A DNA stretch of 64,000 nt. Origin: DASZIT01 sp036268775. GTDB taxonomy: Bacteria > Actinomycetota > Acidimicrobiia > Acidimicrobiales > RAAP-2. Below, piece by piece: positions 41,755-51,650 of the stretch. The stretch covers positions 62,001-126,000 of the forward strand of contig DATATM010000015.1 of NCBI GenBank assembly GCA_036268775.1. The letters are read 5' to 3'. Below the pieces are notes generated by a model. It saw only the letters and a program-made list of their open reading frames with translations, was not told where the DNA came from and ran no database searches. The stretch's first letter is position 1. The number at the start of each line of letters is the position of its first letter. The translations under genes and the position numbers were made by a program.

Positions 41755-41783
41755 GTCGTTCACAATGAGGTCTTCGGTCGGGG

Positions 41784-42818
41784 TCAGTCTCCCACCCTGG
41801 CGACGGGAGGGGGCGACTGCGGGGAGGGGGAACCGGACCGGTTGAACAGCTCGGCGATCCGGGACACGCCGTCCTCCCCCGGCTCCAACCACACGATACG
41901 GGGATCCCGGCGGAACCATGCCCATTGCCGGCGGGCGAACGACCGGGTGCGCCGCACCGCCTCGGCCACCGCCTCCGCCAGCGGCACCCCGTCCTCCAGG
42001 TGGGAGAGCAGCTCGCGGTAGCCGAGCGCCTGGCGGGCGGTGCGGGAGAGGCCGCCGGGGGCCGAGGCCAGGGCCCGCACCTCGTCGAGGAGGCCGAGGT
42101 CCATCATGGCGGCGAACCGCTCGGCGATCCGGCGGTCGGAGGTCTCCGGGTCGTAGGGCACCCCGACCAGGGTCACCCGGCTGGGGGGATACGCCTCCAG
42201 CCCGGGCCCGAACGACGAGAACGGCTTCCCGGAGCCGATCGAGACCTCCAGGGCCCGGATCAACCGCCGACGGTTGGTCGGCTCCAGCCGGCCGGCCGCC
42301 ACCGGATCGAGCGCCGACAGCCGGCCATGTAGCCCGGCCAGGGCTGCCTGCTCCCCCGGGCTTCCCTCCGGTCCCGCCGCCTCCACCTCGTCGCGAAGTC
42401 GGGCGGCCACCGCCGGGTACCGACCGGGGAACGACAGGTCGTCGACCACCGAACGGAGATAGAGCCCGGTCCCCCCGACCAGCAGGGCGCCGTGCCCCCG
42501 CCCGGCGATCTCGTCGAGGGCGCGGCGGGCGGCGACCTGGAACTCCTGGACAGTGAACTCGGAGGACGGTTCCACCAGGTCGACCAAGTGGTACCCCACC
42601 CGGGCCCGCACCGACGGCGACGGCTTGGCGGTGCCGATGTCCATCCGGCGGTAGACGGCCATCGAATCGACCGACACCAACTCCACCGGGCCCGGCCAAC
42701 CCGGACCGCCGGGTCCCGACGGTTGCGAGGCGTCGGCCACCGCCACCGCCAGATCCGACTTCCCCGAGGCGGTCGGCCCGACCAGGGCCACTCGCGGCGC
42801 GGTGGGGTCAGCCGGCAA
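41784..42818 (-). CDS. miaA: tRNA dimethylallyltransferase
   Basis: MiaA adds a dimethylallyl group to N6 of A37 in tRNAs reading UNN codons. The 344-residue protein has the P-loop LVGPTASGKSDLA, SVDSMAVYRRMDIGTAKP, the GGTGLYLRS motif and the tRNA-binding C-terminal RRTRSFARRQWAWFRRD. It starts with TTG at 42818, overlapping the miaB stop by 11 nt. Its product is the substrate of MiaB. A Pro/Ser-rich C-terminal tail is non-conserved. Confidence 0.94.
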   Translation of the reverse strand: MPADPTAPRVALVGPTASGKSDLAVAVADASQPSGPGGPGWPGPVELVSVDSMAVYRRMDIGTAKPSPSVRARVGYHLVDLVEPSSEFTVQEFQVAARRALDEIAGRGHGALLVGGTGLYLRSVVDDLSFPGRYPAVAARLRDEVEAAGPEGSPGEQAALAGLHGRLSALDPVAAGRLEPTNRRRLIRALEVSIGSGKPFSSFGPGLEAYPPSRVTLVGVPYDPETSDRRIAERFAAMMDLGLLDEVRALASAPGGLSRTARQALGYRELLSHLEDGVPLAEAVAEAVRRTRSFARRQWAWFRRDPRIVWLEPGEDGVSRIAELFNRSGSPSPQSPPPVARVGD

Positions 42819-44253
42819 CGACGGGGATGAGGGTGCGGTGCCGGGGTGGGGCGGTCACCTCGACCAGGTCACCGGAGAGATGGTGGCGGGCCGCACCGGT
42901 GACCGCCACCTCCGCGAAGGATCCCACCGCCATCCGGGTTCCGTCGGCCGGCCGGAAATGGACCAGCTTGTTCTGGCCGGTGCGGCCGGTAGTCACCGAC
43001 GGGTCGCGCTTGGACGGCCCTTCCACCAGCACTTCCTCCTGCCGGCCGATGCGGGCCCGGTGACGGAGGAGGGCGGAGCGCTCCACCACCGCCCGGAGTC
43101 GCTCCATCCGGTCGATAGTCGTCTCCAGGGGAACGAACCGATCCTCCATCGCCGCCGCCCGGGTGCCGGGCCGGGGGGAGAAGACGAAGGTGTAGGCGCT
43201 GTCGTAGTTGGCCTCGGCCGCCACCTCCAGGGTGCGTTCGAAATCGTCCTCCGTCTCCCCGGGGAAGCCGACGATGAGGTCGGTGCTCACCGCCAGATCG
43301 GGGATGGCATAGCGGGCGGCCGCCAGCCGTTCCAGGTACCGCTCGGCGGTGTAGCCGCGGCGCATGGCGGCGAGGACGGCGTCGCTACCGGACTGGAGGG
43401 GAAGGTGGAGATGGTCGCAGACCTCGGGGGTCTCCGCCATGGCGGCGATGGTGTCGGGCCGGAGGTCCTTCGGGTGGGGGCTGGTGAACCGGACCCGGCG
43501 GATGCCGTCGACCGCGCTCACGGAGCGCAGCAGCTCGGCGAACAGCGGTGCCCGCCGAGTGATGTCCCGCCCGTAGGAGTTGACATTCTGGCCCAACAGG
43601 GTGACTTCGGAGACCCCCCGGTCGGCCAGAGCGGTGACTTCGGCCACCACGTCGTCCATGGTACGGGACACCTCGCCACCCCGCACCGAGGGCACGATGC
43701 AGAAGGCGCAGGAATTGTTGCAGCCCATCTGGATGGTCACCCAGGCGGCGTAGGGGAGGTCTCGCACCGCCCCGACCGCCGCCGCCTGTTGTCCGGAGCC
43801 GGTGGGGCCGCCGTCCGGCACCGGCTCGTCGAGGATCTCCACGATGGGGCCGGAGCGGGCCGCCTGGCGCAGCAGCGACGGGGCGTTGGCCAAGTTGTGG
43901 GTGCCGAACACCACGTCGACATGGCCGGCCCGTTCCCGGACCCGTTCCCGGTCCATCTGGGCCAGGCATCCCCCCACCGCGATCTGCATGTCCGGTCGGC
44001 TCTCCCGGAGGGTCTTCAGGTTCCCGAGGTGCCCGTAGAACTTGTTGTCGGCGTTCTCCCGGATGCAACAGGTGTTGAACACCACCACGTCGGCCGACTC
44101 CAGGTCAGGGGTCGACACCAGGCCGTCGGCGGTGAGGAGCCCGGCCAGCCGCTCGGAGTCGTGGTCGTTCATCTGGCAGCCGAAGGTCTGGATGTGGAAC
44201 GTCCGCGGGGAGGATGTTGCCTCCCCTTCTTCCTCCTCGGTGCCGGTTCTCAC
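42808..44253 (-). CDS. miaB: tRNA-2-methylthio-N6-dimethylallyladenosine synthase
   Basis: MiaB methylthiolates i6A37 of tRNA. The 481-residue radical-SAM enzyme has the N-terminal MTTase domain with three cluster cysteines (TFGCQMN, FNTCCIREN, VGGCLAQ). Its radical-SAM motif is CNNSCAFCIVP, and a C-terminal TRAM domain (VLVEGPSKRDPS...) completes it. GTG 44253 is the start. It acts after MiaA, encoded immediately downstream. Confidence 0.96.
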   Translation of the reverse strand: MRTGTEEEEGEATSSPRTFHIQTFGCQMNDHDSERLAGLLTADGLVSTPDLESADVVVFNTCCIRENADNKFYGHLGNLKTLRESRPDMQIAVGGCLAQMDRERVRERAGHVDVVFGTHNLANAPSLLRQAARSGPIVEILDEPVPDGGPTGSGQQAAAVGAVRDLPYAAWVTIQMGCNNSCAFCIVPSVRGGEVSRTMDDVVAEVTALADRGVSEVTLLGQNVNSYGRDITRRAPLFAELLRSVSAVDGIRRVRFTSPHPKDLRPDTIAAMAETPEVCDHLHLPLQSGSDAVLAAMRRGYTAERYLERLAAARYAIPDLAVSTDLIVGFPGETEDDFERTLEVAAEANYDSAYTFVFSPRPGTRAAAMEDRFVPLETTIDRMERLRAVVERSALLRHRARIGRQEEVLVEGPSKRDPSVTTGRTGQNKLVHFRPADGTRMAVGSFAEVAVTGAARHHLSGDLVEVTAPPRHRTLIPVVAG

Positions 44254-44281
44254 CGCCCCATGGTACGGCCCGGTTGGAGAC

Positions 44282-44632
44282 CTACGGGTGGGACGCCTCC
44301 ACCACCGTGTGGATGCCCCCTCTGACCAGCCAGTCGGTGGTCACCGTCATCCGGCGGGGGGTGATGGCAGCGACCAGATCGTCGAGGATGCGGTTGGTCA
44401 CATCCTCGTGGAAGGCACCCTCGTCGCGATAGCTCCAGAAGTAGAGCTTGAGCGACTTGAGCTCGACGATCGAGTCCCCGGGCACGTAGGCCACCGTCAC
44501 GGTGGCGAAGTCGGGCTGGCCGGTCATCGGGCAGACGCAGGTGAACTCCGGGGTCTCGCAACGCACCTGGTAGTCCCGCCCCGGGTGGGGGTTGGGGATG
44601 GCCAACAGTTCTTTCGAGGGACGGGAGGGCAC
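44282..44632 (-). CDS. queF: NADPH-dependent preQ0 reductase (type I QueF)
   Basis: QueF reduces 7-cyano-7-deazaguanine to preQ1 in queuosine synthesis. The 116-residue protein carries the active-site Cys34 and Asp41 in CVCPMTGQPDF. It also carries the QueF signature ELKSLKLYFWSYRDEGAFHE, which contributes the NADPH/substrate pocket. Its length is that of the unimodular B. subtilis class. No queCDE or tgt gene is in the window, so the rest of the pathway must lie elsewhere. Confidence 0.94.
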   Translation of the reverse strand: MPSRPSKELLAIPNPHPGRDYQVRCETPEFTCVCPMTGQPDFATVTVAYVPGDSIVELKSLKLYFWSYRDEGAFHEDVTNRILDDLVAAITPRRMTVTTDWLVRGGIHTVVEASHP

Positions 44633-44674
44633 GCCCAGACTCTAGGACCCGCCGGACAAGGACCGGCCGGCCGG

Positions 44675-45709
44675 CTACCGGTCGCCGTCGAAGTCGAAAA
44701 GGCGGCCCCCACTGTCGGGGACCGGGTCGGCGTCGGAGCCACCCTCCCCGTCAAACCCTCCGGTCCCGGCCTCCGGCCAGGATGGCTGGCGGGAGCGGAA
44801 GAAGTCATCAGTGCCGCTCCGGTCGACGATGAGCCCGTGCATGTCCGGGCTGAGCAGCAGCACCTTCCCGGGGACCTCGGTGTCTTCCATGGCTTCCTCC
44901 GCCGCCAACTTCACCTTGGCCCCGTCGGCCCCCCTGCAGATGCCGAGCAGCGAGGGTCCCGCCCCCGACCAGCAGGTGGCCAGGGCCCCGCCGGCGGAGA
45001 GCCGGGACAACAGGATGGGGGCGGCCGGGAACATCGGGCTCCGGAAGTCCTGATGGAGACGATCCTCGGTGGCCTCTTTCAACAGCACCCGGCTGTCGGC
45101 CAACCCGGCGATCAGCAAGGCCATCCGGGAGAGGTTGAAGGCGGCGCTCTCCCGGGTGACCTCGAGCGGGAGCGCCAACCGGGCCTTGGAGGTGGACAGG
45201 GCGGCATCGGGGACGATGACCACGAAGACCAGGCTGACGTCGAGGGTCAGCCGCACCACCCGCACCGCCCCCTTGACCATGGCCGCCGCCACCAGGCCGC
45301 CGACCACCGAGGCGGCAGCGTTGTCAGGGTGTCCGTCCATGTAGGCGGCCACCGACAACGGGTCCTTGGATCCGGCGGCGGCCGCCGCAGCGGCGGCCAG
45401 CGCCGCCGAGGAGCCGAGCCCACGTCCGACCGGCACCTCCGAGCGAACGGTGATGGCCAGCTTGTCGGTCCCGGCCACGTCGATGGCCACCCGGGCGGCC
45501 AGATGGGAGGGGTCGTCGTCCGACAGTCCGGCGTTCTCCCCCACCGATCGAACGATCAGACGGGACGCCTTCTCCACTTCCACTTCGACGTACTGGTCGA
45601 GGGCGACCGCCAAGGTGTCGAAACCGGGGCCGAGGTTCGCCGACGAGGCTGGGGCACGAGCTCGCACGCCCTCAGGGTACTCGCCGTATGCGGCCCGGAG
45701 CGTGACCAA
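44675..45709 (-). CDS. thrB: Homoserine kinase
   Basis: ThrB phosphorylates homoserine for threonine synthesis. The 344-residue GHMP kinase opens with RARAPASSANLGPGFDTLAVAL. It has the ATP loop EVPVGRGLGSSAALAAAA and the third GHMP motif CWSGAGPSLLGICRG. The C-terminal 45 residues are an acidic, Gly-rich extension beyond the fold. No other threonine gene is adjacent. Specificity for homoserine rather than another GHMP substrate rests on the N-terminal motif. Confidence 0.88.
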   Translation of the reverse strand: MVTLRAAYGEYPEGVRARAPASSANLGPGFDTLAVALDQYVEVEVEKASRLIVRSVGENAGLSDDDPSHLAARVAIDVAGTDKLAITVRSEVPVGRGLGSSAALAAAAAAAAGSKDPLSVAAYMDGHPDNAAASVVGGLVAAAMVKGAVRVVRLTLDVSLVFVVIVPDAALSTSKARLALPLEVTRESAAFNLSRMALLIAGLADSRVLLKEATEDRLHQDFRSPMFPAAPILLSRLSAGGALATCWSGAGPSLLGICRGADGAKVKLAAEEAMEDTEVPGKVLLLSPDMHGLIVDRSGTDDFFRSRQPSWPEAGTGGFDGEGGSDADPVPDSGGRLFDFDGDR

Positions 45710-45748
45710 TGTCGCGGTCCGGTGACGGCCGTGGCAACAACCCGTCCC

Positions 45749-47194
45749 CTACCGATGGGTGAGGCGCCACCACAACGACGGCTCGGGAACCGCCTGGGAC
45801 AGCCGGAGGGGAACCGACACCGACTGGGACCCGAGAGTGTAGGAGACGGTCCCCACCTTTGCCCCGGTGCGCCCGGTGGAGGGCACCGACAGCGAGTGGC
45901 CGGCGACGATGGTCTGGCCCGGCCAGGCCAGCAGAACTGCGGTCCGGCCGGTGACCACGCTGACGTGGTGCTTCACCCCGCCCCAGGTGGACATGGCGGT
46001 GCCGACCATCTTGCCCGGCGAGGTGAGCGTCACCGGGACCACCGTGCTCTCGGTGGCGGTGAGCAGGGCCTCAGCCACCGGCCGGGTGAAGTGCTCGGGG
46101 TCGGGGATGTAGAGCTCGTCGGGCGGGACGGTGGTGGTGGTGGTCGGCGGGGGCGGGGCGGCGGGCGGCGAACCCGGGGGGGCGGTGGTGGTGGTCGTGG
46201 TGGTGGTGGGCGGCGGGATCCCGGCCGGGACCGGCTGTCCGATCACCGCGATCAGCACGATGGTGGTCTGGCCGTCGATCACCCGGCGGCCGGCCAGCAC
46301 CATGCAGCCGCCGGCCTTGGAGGTGTACCCGGACTTGATCCCCACCACCCCGTAGGAACCGATCTCGCTGACCAGGTTGTGCTGGGTGCCGATCAGCGGG
46401 AGGGTCACCGACGACATCGCCACCACTTCGGCGAAGGTGGGGATGGCCATCCCGGCCGCCGCCACCTTCAGGACATCGGCGGCCGACGACATCGAGCCGG
46501 GGTCGACCCCGGCGACATCGACGTAGTGGGTATCGGTCATGCCGAGGGAGGCGGCCAGGGCGTTCATCTTGGCGACGAACGCCGCCGGGCTGCCGGCGTC
46601 CCACACCGCCAGGGTGTAGGCGAGATTGTTGGCCGACAGCGCCAGCAGACCCTCGAGGAGCTCACGCTCGGTCAGCACTTCGCCCACCGCCACCTCCGCC
46701 ACCGACCCGTCGGCGCTCTGATCCGACTCGTACTCGGAGACGTCGGCGGCGGTCATGGTCAGCGACGGCCCGGGGGAATTGGACGCCACCGGGTGGTCCC
46801 GGAGGATCACCACCGCGGTGGCCAACTTGGTCAGCGAGGCGATCGGGTGGGGCGCCTGGTTGGAGGAGCTGGCCGAGAACCCGAGGGAGGGGATGCTCAC
46901 CGCCCCCTGCCCGGTCGACGGCCAGGGGAGGACCGGCGGTCCCCCCGGCACCGTCACCGAGGCCAGCGTCGACTCGGCGGTGGGGGCCGGCAGCGGTCGG
47001 GTGACGTGCCAGGCCTCCACCGACGCCAGCCCGACGATGAGCACCACCGCGACGATGGACAGTGACCAGGCCAGCCGGTGGGAGCGGCGCGGGCTGTCGC
47101 CCCCCTCCGGGGGTTCGCCGGTGGCGGCGGGAAGGTCAGGGGGTCCTGGCACCGACCGGGAAACGATCGGCTCCTCCTTCGTGCTCTCGATCAA
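45749..47194 (-). CDS. D-alanyl-D-alanine carboxypeptidase (S11, PBP5/6-like)
   Basis: A 481-residue membrane-anchored penicillin-binding protein that trims terminal D-Ala from stem peptides. A cytoplasmic tail and one transmembrane helix (about 42-58) lead to the S11 domain with SLTK at 120-123 (nucleophile Ser120), SAN at 187-189 and KSG at 287-289, the usual KTG variant. A Pro/Thr-only linker (about 326-358) with two poly-Thr runs interrupts the protein before a C-terminal beta-rich region. The start is a TTG at 47194 overlapping the ftsK stop; no ATG or GTG is available nearby, so the exact start is tentative. Confidence 0.88.
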   Translation of the reverse strand: MIESTKEEPIVSRSVPGPPDLPAATGEPPEGGDSPRRSHRLAWSLSIVAVVLIVGLASVEAWHVTRPLPAPTAESTLASVTVPGGPPVLPWPSTGQGAVSIPSLGFSASSSNQAPHPIASLTKLATAVVILRDHPVASNSPGPSLTMTAADVSEYESDQSADGSVAEVAVGEVLTERELLEGLLALSANNLAYTLAVWDAGSPAAFVAKMNALAASLGMTDTHYVDVAGVDPGSMSSAADVLKVAAAGMAIPTFAEVVAMSSVTLPLIGTQHNLVSEIGSYGVVGIKSGYTSKAGGCMVLAGRRVIDGQTTIVLIAVIGQPVPAGIPPPTTTTTTTTAPPGSPPAAPPPPTTTTTVPPDELYIPDPEHFTRPVAEALLTATESTVVPVTLTSPGKMVGTAMSTWGGVKHHVSVVTGRTAVLLAWPGQTIVAGHSLSVPSTGRTGAKVGTVSYTLGSQSVSVPLRLSQAVPEPSLWWRLTHR

Positions 47195-49701
47195 CGGGTT
47201 TCGAGTTCCTCGACCGTCATCAACACCGCGCGAGCCTTGGAGCCCTCCGACGGGCCCACCACCCCGCCCCGCTCCATCAGGTCCATCAGCCGACCGGCCC
47301 GGGCGAAGCCGACCCGGAGCTTCCGCTGCAGCATGGAGGTGGAGCCGAGCTGGGATCGGACGACCAGGTCCATCGCCTGGGCCAGCAGTTCGTCGTCGTC
47401 GTCGTCATCGGCCCCCCGCTCGCCGGACACCCCCGACCGGGTCACCTCGTCGATACCCGCCACCACTTCCATCTGCCGCTGCCGCTTCCAGTGGGCCGTC
47501 ACCGCCCGCACCTCGTCCTCCCCCACCCACGGGGCCTGGAGGCGCTGGGGGTTGGACGACGAGGCGGTCACCAGCAGCATGTCGCCCTTGCCGATGAGCC
47601 GCTCGGCCCCCGGCTGGTCGAGGATGACCCGGCTGTCGGCCAGGGACGACACCGAGAACGCCATCCGGGAAGGGATGTTGGCCTTGATCACCCCGGTGAT
47701 CACGTCCACCGACGGGCGCTGGGTGGCCAGCACCAGGTGGATCCCGACCGCCCGGGCCATCTGGGCGATCCGGCAGACCGAGTCCTCCACGTCCCGGGCC
47801 GCCACCATCATCAGGTCGTTGAGCTCGTCCACCACGATGAGGATGAACGGCAGCCGCTGGTAGCGGGCTTCGATCTCCTCCGGCTCGTCGCCGTCGTCCT
47901 CGAATCCGGTGCCGAGCATCCGCTGCCGGTAGGCCTCCTCGTGGTCGTCCAGCTGGCCGGCGTCCACCGCCTGGTTGTAGCCGGTGATGTCCCGCATCCC
48001 CGCCTCGGCCAACAGGTCGTAGCGGCGTTCCATCTCCTTGACCGCCCAGGACAGGGCGTTGGCCGCCTTCTTCGGGTCGACCACCACCTGGGTCAGCAGG
48101 TGGGGAAGGTCGTTGTACTGGCCGAGCTCCACCCGCTTCGGGTCCACCAGCATCAGCCGCACCTGATCGGGGGTGGCCCGGGTGAGGATGGAGGTGAGGA
48201 TCGAGTTGATGCAGGACGACTTCCCCGACCCGGTGGATCCCGACACCAGCACGTGGGGCATGTCGGCCAGGTTCACCATGTAGGCGTTGCCGGCGATGTC
48301 CCGCCCGAGAGCCACCTCCAGCGGGTGGTGGGCCTTGGCCGCCTCCGGGGAGGCGAGGATGTCACCGAGGGCGACAAGCTGCCGACGCCGGTTGGGGACC
48401 TCGACCCCGATGGCCGACTTGCCCGGGATCGGGGCCAGGATGCGGACGTCGGGGGAGGCCATGGCGTAGGCGATGTCCTTGGACAGCGACGTCACCCGGG
48501 CCACCTTCACCCCCGCTCCCAGCTCCAGCTCGTAGCGGGTGACCGAGGGGCCGACGGTGCGGCCGACCAGCCGGGTCTCGACCCCGTGGGCGGCCAGGGC
48601 GTGGACCAGCGCGGTGCCGCCGGCGTCCACCTCCCGCTCGTCGACCGCCTGGGGCTTCAGCCGCTTGAGCAGCCCGGGTGGGGGCAGGCGCCATCCCCCC
48701 GCTCCCGGGCCCAGCTTCATCTCCAGCTGGGCACCCTTCCCCGCCCGCACCGCGGCGTCGGGCAGCTTGCTCGGGTCCGGGGGTCCGGCCGACCCGGTCA
48801 CCAGGTCGACCTGGGTGTCGGCGGCAACCGGCAGGGCCACCTCGGGGACCACCCCCATGTCCGGATCGGGGCCCTCGGCGTTGACCAGGGTGGGATCCAA
48901 CGCCCGTCCGAACGGGTCGGTCGGGTGCTCGTCCTCGACCTCGGCGACGGTCGGCTTCGACCGTCCCTCCGGGCCGCCCCGGGCGACGTCGAACGCCCAC
49001 CGGGCGGCCACCCCCACCCCGTGGGCGGCGGTCCGCACCGACACCCCGGTGAACAGCACCAGGGCCACCACCATGATGGCCAGCAGGACGGTGGCGGCAC
49101 CGAACCCACCGAGACCGGCCCGCAGCGGGTTCCCCACCACCGCCCCGATCCAACCCCCGGCGGAGGACAGGCTGGCGGTCGACGCCCCGAGCCGCGGGGA
49201 TCCGCCGGCCAGGGCGGCGAGGCCGGCGATGGACAGCTGGGTCAGCCCGCCGCCGAGGACGGCCCGGCTCGGATCGCGCCGGGGCACCGGGTCCTCGTCG
49301 TGGCTGCGGCCGGCGACCAGCCGGACCCCGACGGCCACCACCACCACCGGCACCAAGAACCTTCCCCACCCGAGCAGATCGCCGAGCGCCCGGCGGGTGC
49401 CGTGGCCGACCGGGCCCAGCGCGTCGGCATAGAGGGCGAGCATGGAGAGGAGCCCGACGGTGACCAGCACCACCCCCCAGACATCGGCAGCATGGTCGGC
49501 CACCACGTCCCACATCCCGGCCACCATCCCCTGGCCCCGGGACGACTTCCGGGTCGAGCGCGCCCGACCCCGGCCCTTGGCCGTGGATCTCTTTCTGGAG
49601 GCGGCGTTATTCCGGGAACGGGAACGAGCCGGGACCGCGGCCCTGGCCTTCGACCGCGAGGCTCCGGATCGACCCGCCGGTCGCTTGGTAGCGGTCGACA
49701 C
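47191..49701 (-). CDS. ftsK: DNA translocase FtsK/SpoIIIE
   Basis: FtsK pumps chromosome termini across the closing septum. The 836-residue protein has a basic N-terminal tail (1-60, Arg/Lys/Ser-rich), four hydrophobic segments (about 62-195), a linker, and the motor domain. The motor has VSGSTGSGKSSCINSI (Walker A), ILIVVDELNDLM (Walker B), a conserved arginine-rich sensor region and VLATQRPSVDVITG. The winged-helix gamma domain (VVRSQLGSTSMLQRKLRVGFARAGRLMD) that reads KOPS-type sequences is intact. It starts with GTG 49701. Confidence 0.95.
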   Translation of the reverse strand: MSTATKRPAGRSGASRSKARAAVPARSRSRNNAASRKRSTAKGRGRARSTRKSSRGQGMVAGMWDVVADHAADVWGVVLVTVGLLSMLALYADALGPVGHGTRRALGDLLGWGRFLVPVVVVAVGVRLVAGRSHDEDPVPRRDPSRAVLGGGLTQLSIAGLAALAGGSPRLGASTASLSSAGGWIGAVVGNPLRAGLGGFGAATVLLAIMVVALVLFTGVSVRTAAHGVGVAARWAFDVARGGPEGRSKPTVAEVEDEHPTDPFGRALDPTLVNAEGPDPDMGVVPEVALPVAADTQVDLVTGSAGPPDPSKLPDAAVRAGKGAQLEMKLGPGAGGWRLPPPGLLKRLKPQAVDEREVDAGGTALVHALAAHGVETRLVGRTVGPSVTRYELELGAGVKVARVTSLSKDIAYAMASPDVRILAPIPGKSAIGVEVPNRRRQLVALGDILASPEAAKAHHPLEVALGRDIAGNAYMVNLADMPHVLVSGSTGSGKSSCINSILTSILTRATPDQVRLMLVDPKRVELGQYNDLPHLLTQVVVDPKKAANALSWAVKEMERRYDLLAEAGMRDITGYNQAVDAGQLDDHEEAYRQRMLGTGFEDDGDEPEEIEARYQRLPFILIVVDELNDLMMVAARDVEDSVCRIAQMARAVGIHLVLATQRPSVDVITGVIKANIPSRMAFSVSSLADSRVILDQPGAERLIGKGDMLLVTASSSNPQRLQAPWVGEDEVRAVTAHWKRQRQMEVVAGIDEVTRSGVSGERGADDDDDDELLAQAMDLVVRSQLGSTSMLQRKLRVGFARAGRLMDLMERGGVVGPSEGSKARAVLMTVEELETR

Positions 49702-49760
49702 AGTGCGGACAGGTTACTCTCTGGGTCCCCCGATCACGGGGACGCCCCCGGGCCTGGAGC

Positions 49761-51650
49761 TCAGACGGTGACGATGACCGGCACGATCATCGGACGCTGC
49801 TTGGTCCGGTTCCCGACCAACTGGCCGAGGGCCTTGCGGGCCACCCGGTTGAGGGTTTCGTGGTCCTGGCTGCCGCCGGCCAACGCCTTGGCCAGCGCGG
49901 TGGCCACCAGCTCCCGGGCCTCGTCGAGCAGCCGATCGGTCTCGTCGTCGTAGGCCCAGCCCCGGGTGACGATCTGGGGAACCCCGACCACCTCCCCGCG
50001 CTTGAGGTCGATGGTGGCCACCGCCATCACCACCCCGTCCTCGGCCAGCACCTTGCGGTCCCGGAGGACGCCGTGGCCGATGTCGCCGACCGAGCTCCCG
50101 TCGACGAACAGGTAGCCGCCGGGCACACTGCCGTCCCGCCGGAGACCGGAGTTGTCGAGCTTCACCGCGTCGCCGTCCTCACAGAGCAGGATCCGGTCGC
50201 CGGGGATGCCCATCGAGTTGGCCAGCCGGACGTGATTGGCCATGTGGCGGTATTCGCCGTGGACCGGGATGAAGAACTCCGGCCGGGTCACCGACATCAG
50301 AGTGGACAGCTCCCCCTGGCGGGCGTGTCCGCTGACGTGGACGGCTTCCACCCCGGAGTGGATGACCTCCACCCCCCGGCGATGGAGGCTGTCGATGACC
50401 CGCCCCACCGACCACTCGTTGCCGGGAATCGGATGGGCGCTGATCACCACCACGTCGTCTTCCCGGAGCTTGAAGAAACGGTTCTCGCCGACGGCCAGGC
50501 GGGAGAGCGCCGACATCGGCTCCCCCTGCGAGCCGGTGGAGATCACGCACACCTGCCCGGACGGGAGGGCATCGATCTGTTCGATGTCCACCATTGCCCG
50601 GTCAGGGATGTCGAGGAGGCCGAGCTGGCGGGCCAGGGCCACGTTCTTCTGCATCGAGCGGCCGAGGGTGGCCACCTTCCGCCCCCCGGCGATGGCGGCG
50701 TCGGCCACCTGCTGCACCCGGTGGATGTGGCTGGCGAAGCAGGTGACCACGAACCGCTTGTCGGGGCGCTCGAGGAACACCCGGCGGAGGGTGGCCCCGA
50801 CGGTGGACTCCGACGCGGTGAATCCCGGCTCCTCGGCGTTGGTGGAGTCACAGAGCAGGAGCCGGATGCCGGGGTCGGAGGCCAGCGCCCCCATCCGGGC
50901 CAGGTCGGTCCGGCGGCCGTCGACCGGGTGGAGGTCGATCTTGAAGTCGCCGGAGTGCAGGATGATGCCCTGGGGAGTGTGGAAGGCGGTGGCGAATGCC
51001 TGGGGCACCGAGTGGGTGACGGGGATGAACTCGACGTCACAGGGGCCGATCCGCCGGCGCTCCCCGTCGCGGACCGGAATCCAGGTCACCTGGCTGGCCA
51101 GGCCGGCCTCGTCGACCCGGTTCCGGGCCAATCCGAGGGTGAGCTCGGAGCCGTAGACCTTCAACGGCAGGTAGCGGAGGAGGAAGGCCAGCCCGCCGGT
51201 GTGATCCTCGTGCCCGTGGGTGAGGATGACCCCGTCGACCCGGTCGGCGTTCTCCTGGAGGTAGGTGAAGTCGGGGAGGACCAGGTCCACCCCCGGCATG
51301 TCCGGATCCGGGAACATGATGCCGACGTCGAGGATGAGGATGCGGCCGTCGACCTCGATGCAGGCGCAGTTCCGGCCGATCTCGCCGAGGCCGCCGAGGA
51401 ACACCACCCGGACGGGGGCGGCTCCCGGGTCACCGCCGGTGAACACCGGACCGGGGGCGTCGACCGGGCGCTGGCGCTTCTTCGGGGTGGAGCCCGGGTT
51501 CTTCGGGGTGGAGCCTTGGTGCTTCCCGCCAGAACCCTGGTGCTTCGCCCCCGAACCCTGGGCCGACGGATTGGCACCGGACCGCTTGGCCGTGGCTCCT
51601 GCCTTGTTCCCCTGTTTCTTGGACCCGCCGGTCCGTCCCGGGTCAGGCAA
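49761..51650 (-). CDS. rnj: Ribonuclease J
   Basis: RNase J is a beta-CASP endo/5'-exoribonuclease for mRNA and rRNA maturation. The 629-residue protein has the metallo-beta-lactamase core LTHGHEDHTGG, FHTPQGIILHSGDFKID and LLCDSTNAEEPG. The beta-CASP domain (RFVVTCFASHIHRVQQ) and a C-terminal domain follow. Its first 60 residues are a Lys/Gly/Gln/Ser-rich tail with repeated KHQGS and STPK units. TTG 51650 is inferred because it overlaps the dapA stop by 8 nt; no ATG or GTG lies between it and the conserved fold. dapA-rnj pairing is common in actinobacteria. Confidence 0.92.
   Translation of the reverse strand: MPDPGRTGGSKKQGNKAGATAKRSGANPSAQGSGAKHQGSGGKHQGSTPKNPGSTPKKRQRPVDAPGPVFTGGDPGAAPVRVVFLGGLGEIGRNCACIEVDGRILILDVGIMFPDPDMPGVDLVLPDFTYLQENADRVDGVILTHGHEDHTGGLAFLLRYLPLKVYGSELTLGLARNRVDEAGLASQVTWIPVRDGERRRIGPCDVEFIPVTHSVPQAFATAFHTPQGIILHSGDFKIDLHPVDGRRTDLARMGALASDPGIRLLLCDSTNAEEPGFTASESTVGATLRRVFLERPDKRFVVTCFASHIHRVQQVADAAIAGGRKVATLGRSMQKNVALARQLGLLDIPDRAMVDIEQIDALPSGQVCVISTGSQGEPMSALSRLAVGENRFFKLREDDVVVISAHPIPGNEWSVGRVIDSLHRRGVEVIHSGVEAVHVSGHARQGELSTLMSVTRPEFFIPVHGEYRHMANHVRLANSMGIPGDRILLCEDGDAVKLDNSGLRRDGSVPGGYLFVDGSSVGDIGHGVLRDRKVLAEDGVVMAVATIDLKRGEVVGVPQIVTRGWAYDDETDRLLDEARELVATALAKALAGGSQDHETLNRVARKALGQLVGNRTKQRPMIVPVIVTV

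Noticed and set aside
44282..44632. A deazaguanine DNA-modification or defence locus suggested by queF
   Set aside because: Only queF is present. No dpdA, tgt-like, queCDE or nuclease genes are nearby, so ordinary queuosine synthesis is the better reading.
44042..47065. A very long plus-strand frame opposite miaB, queF, thrB and the carboxypeptidase
   Set aside because: Its translation is Gly/His/Arg/Asp-rich without any domain. It runs antisense to four confident genes and is explained by high third-position GC.
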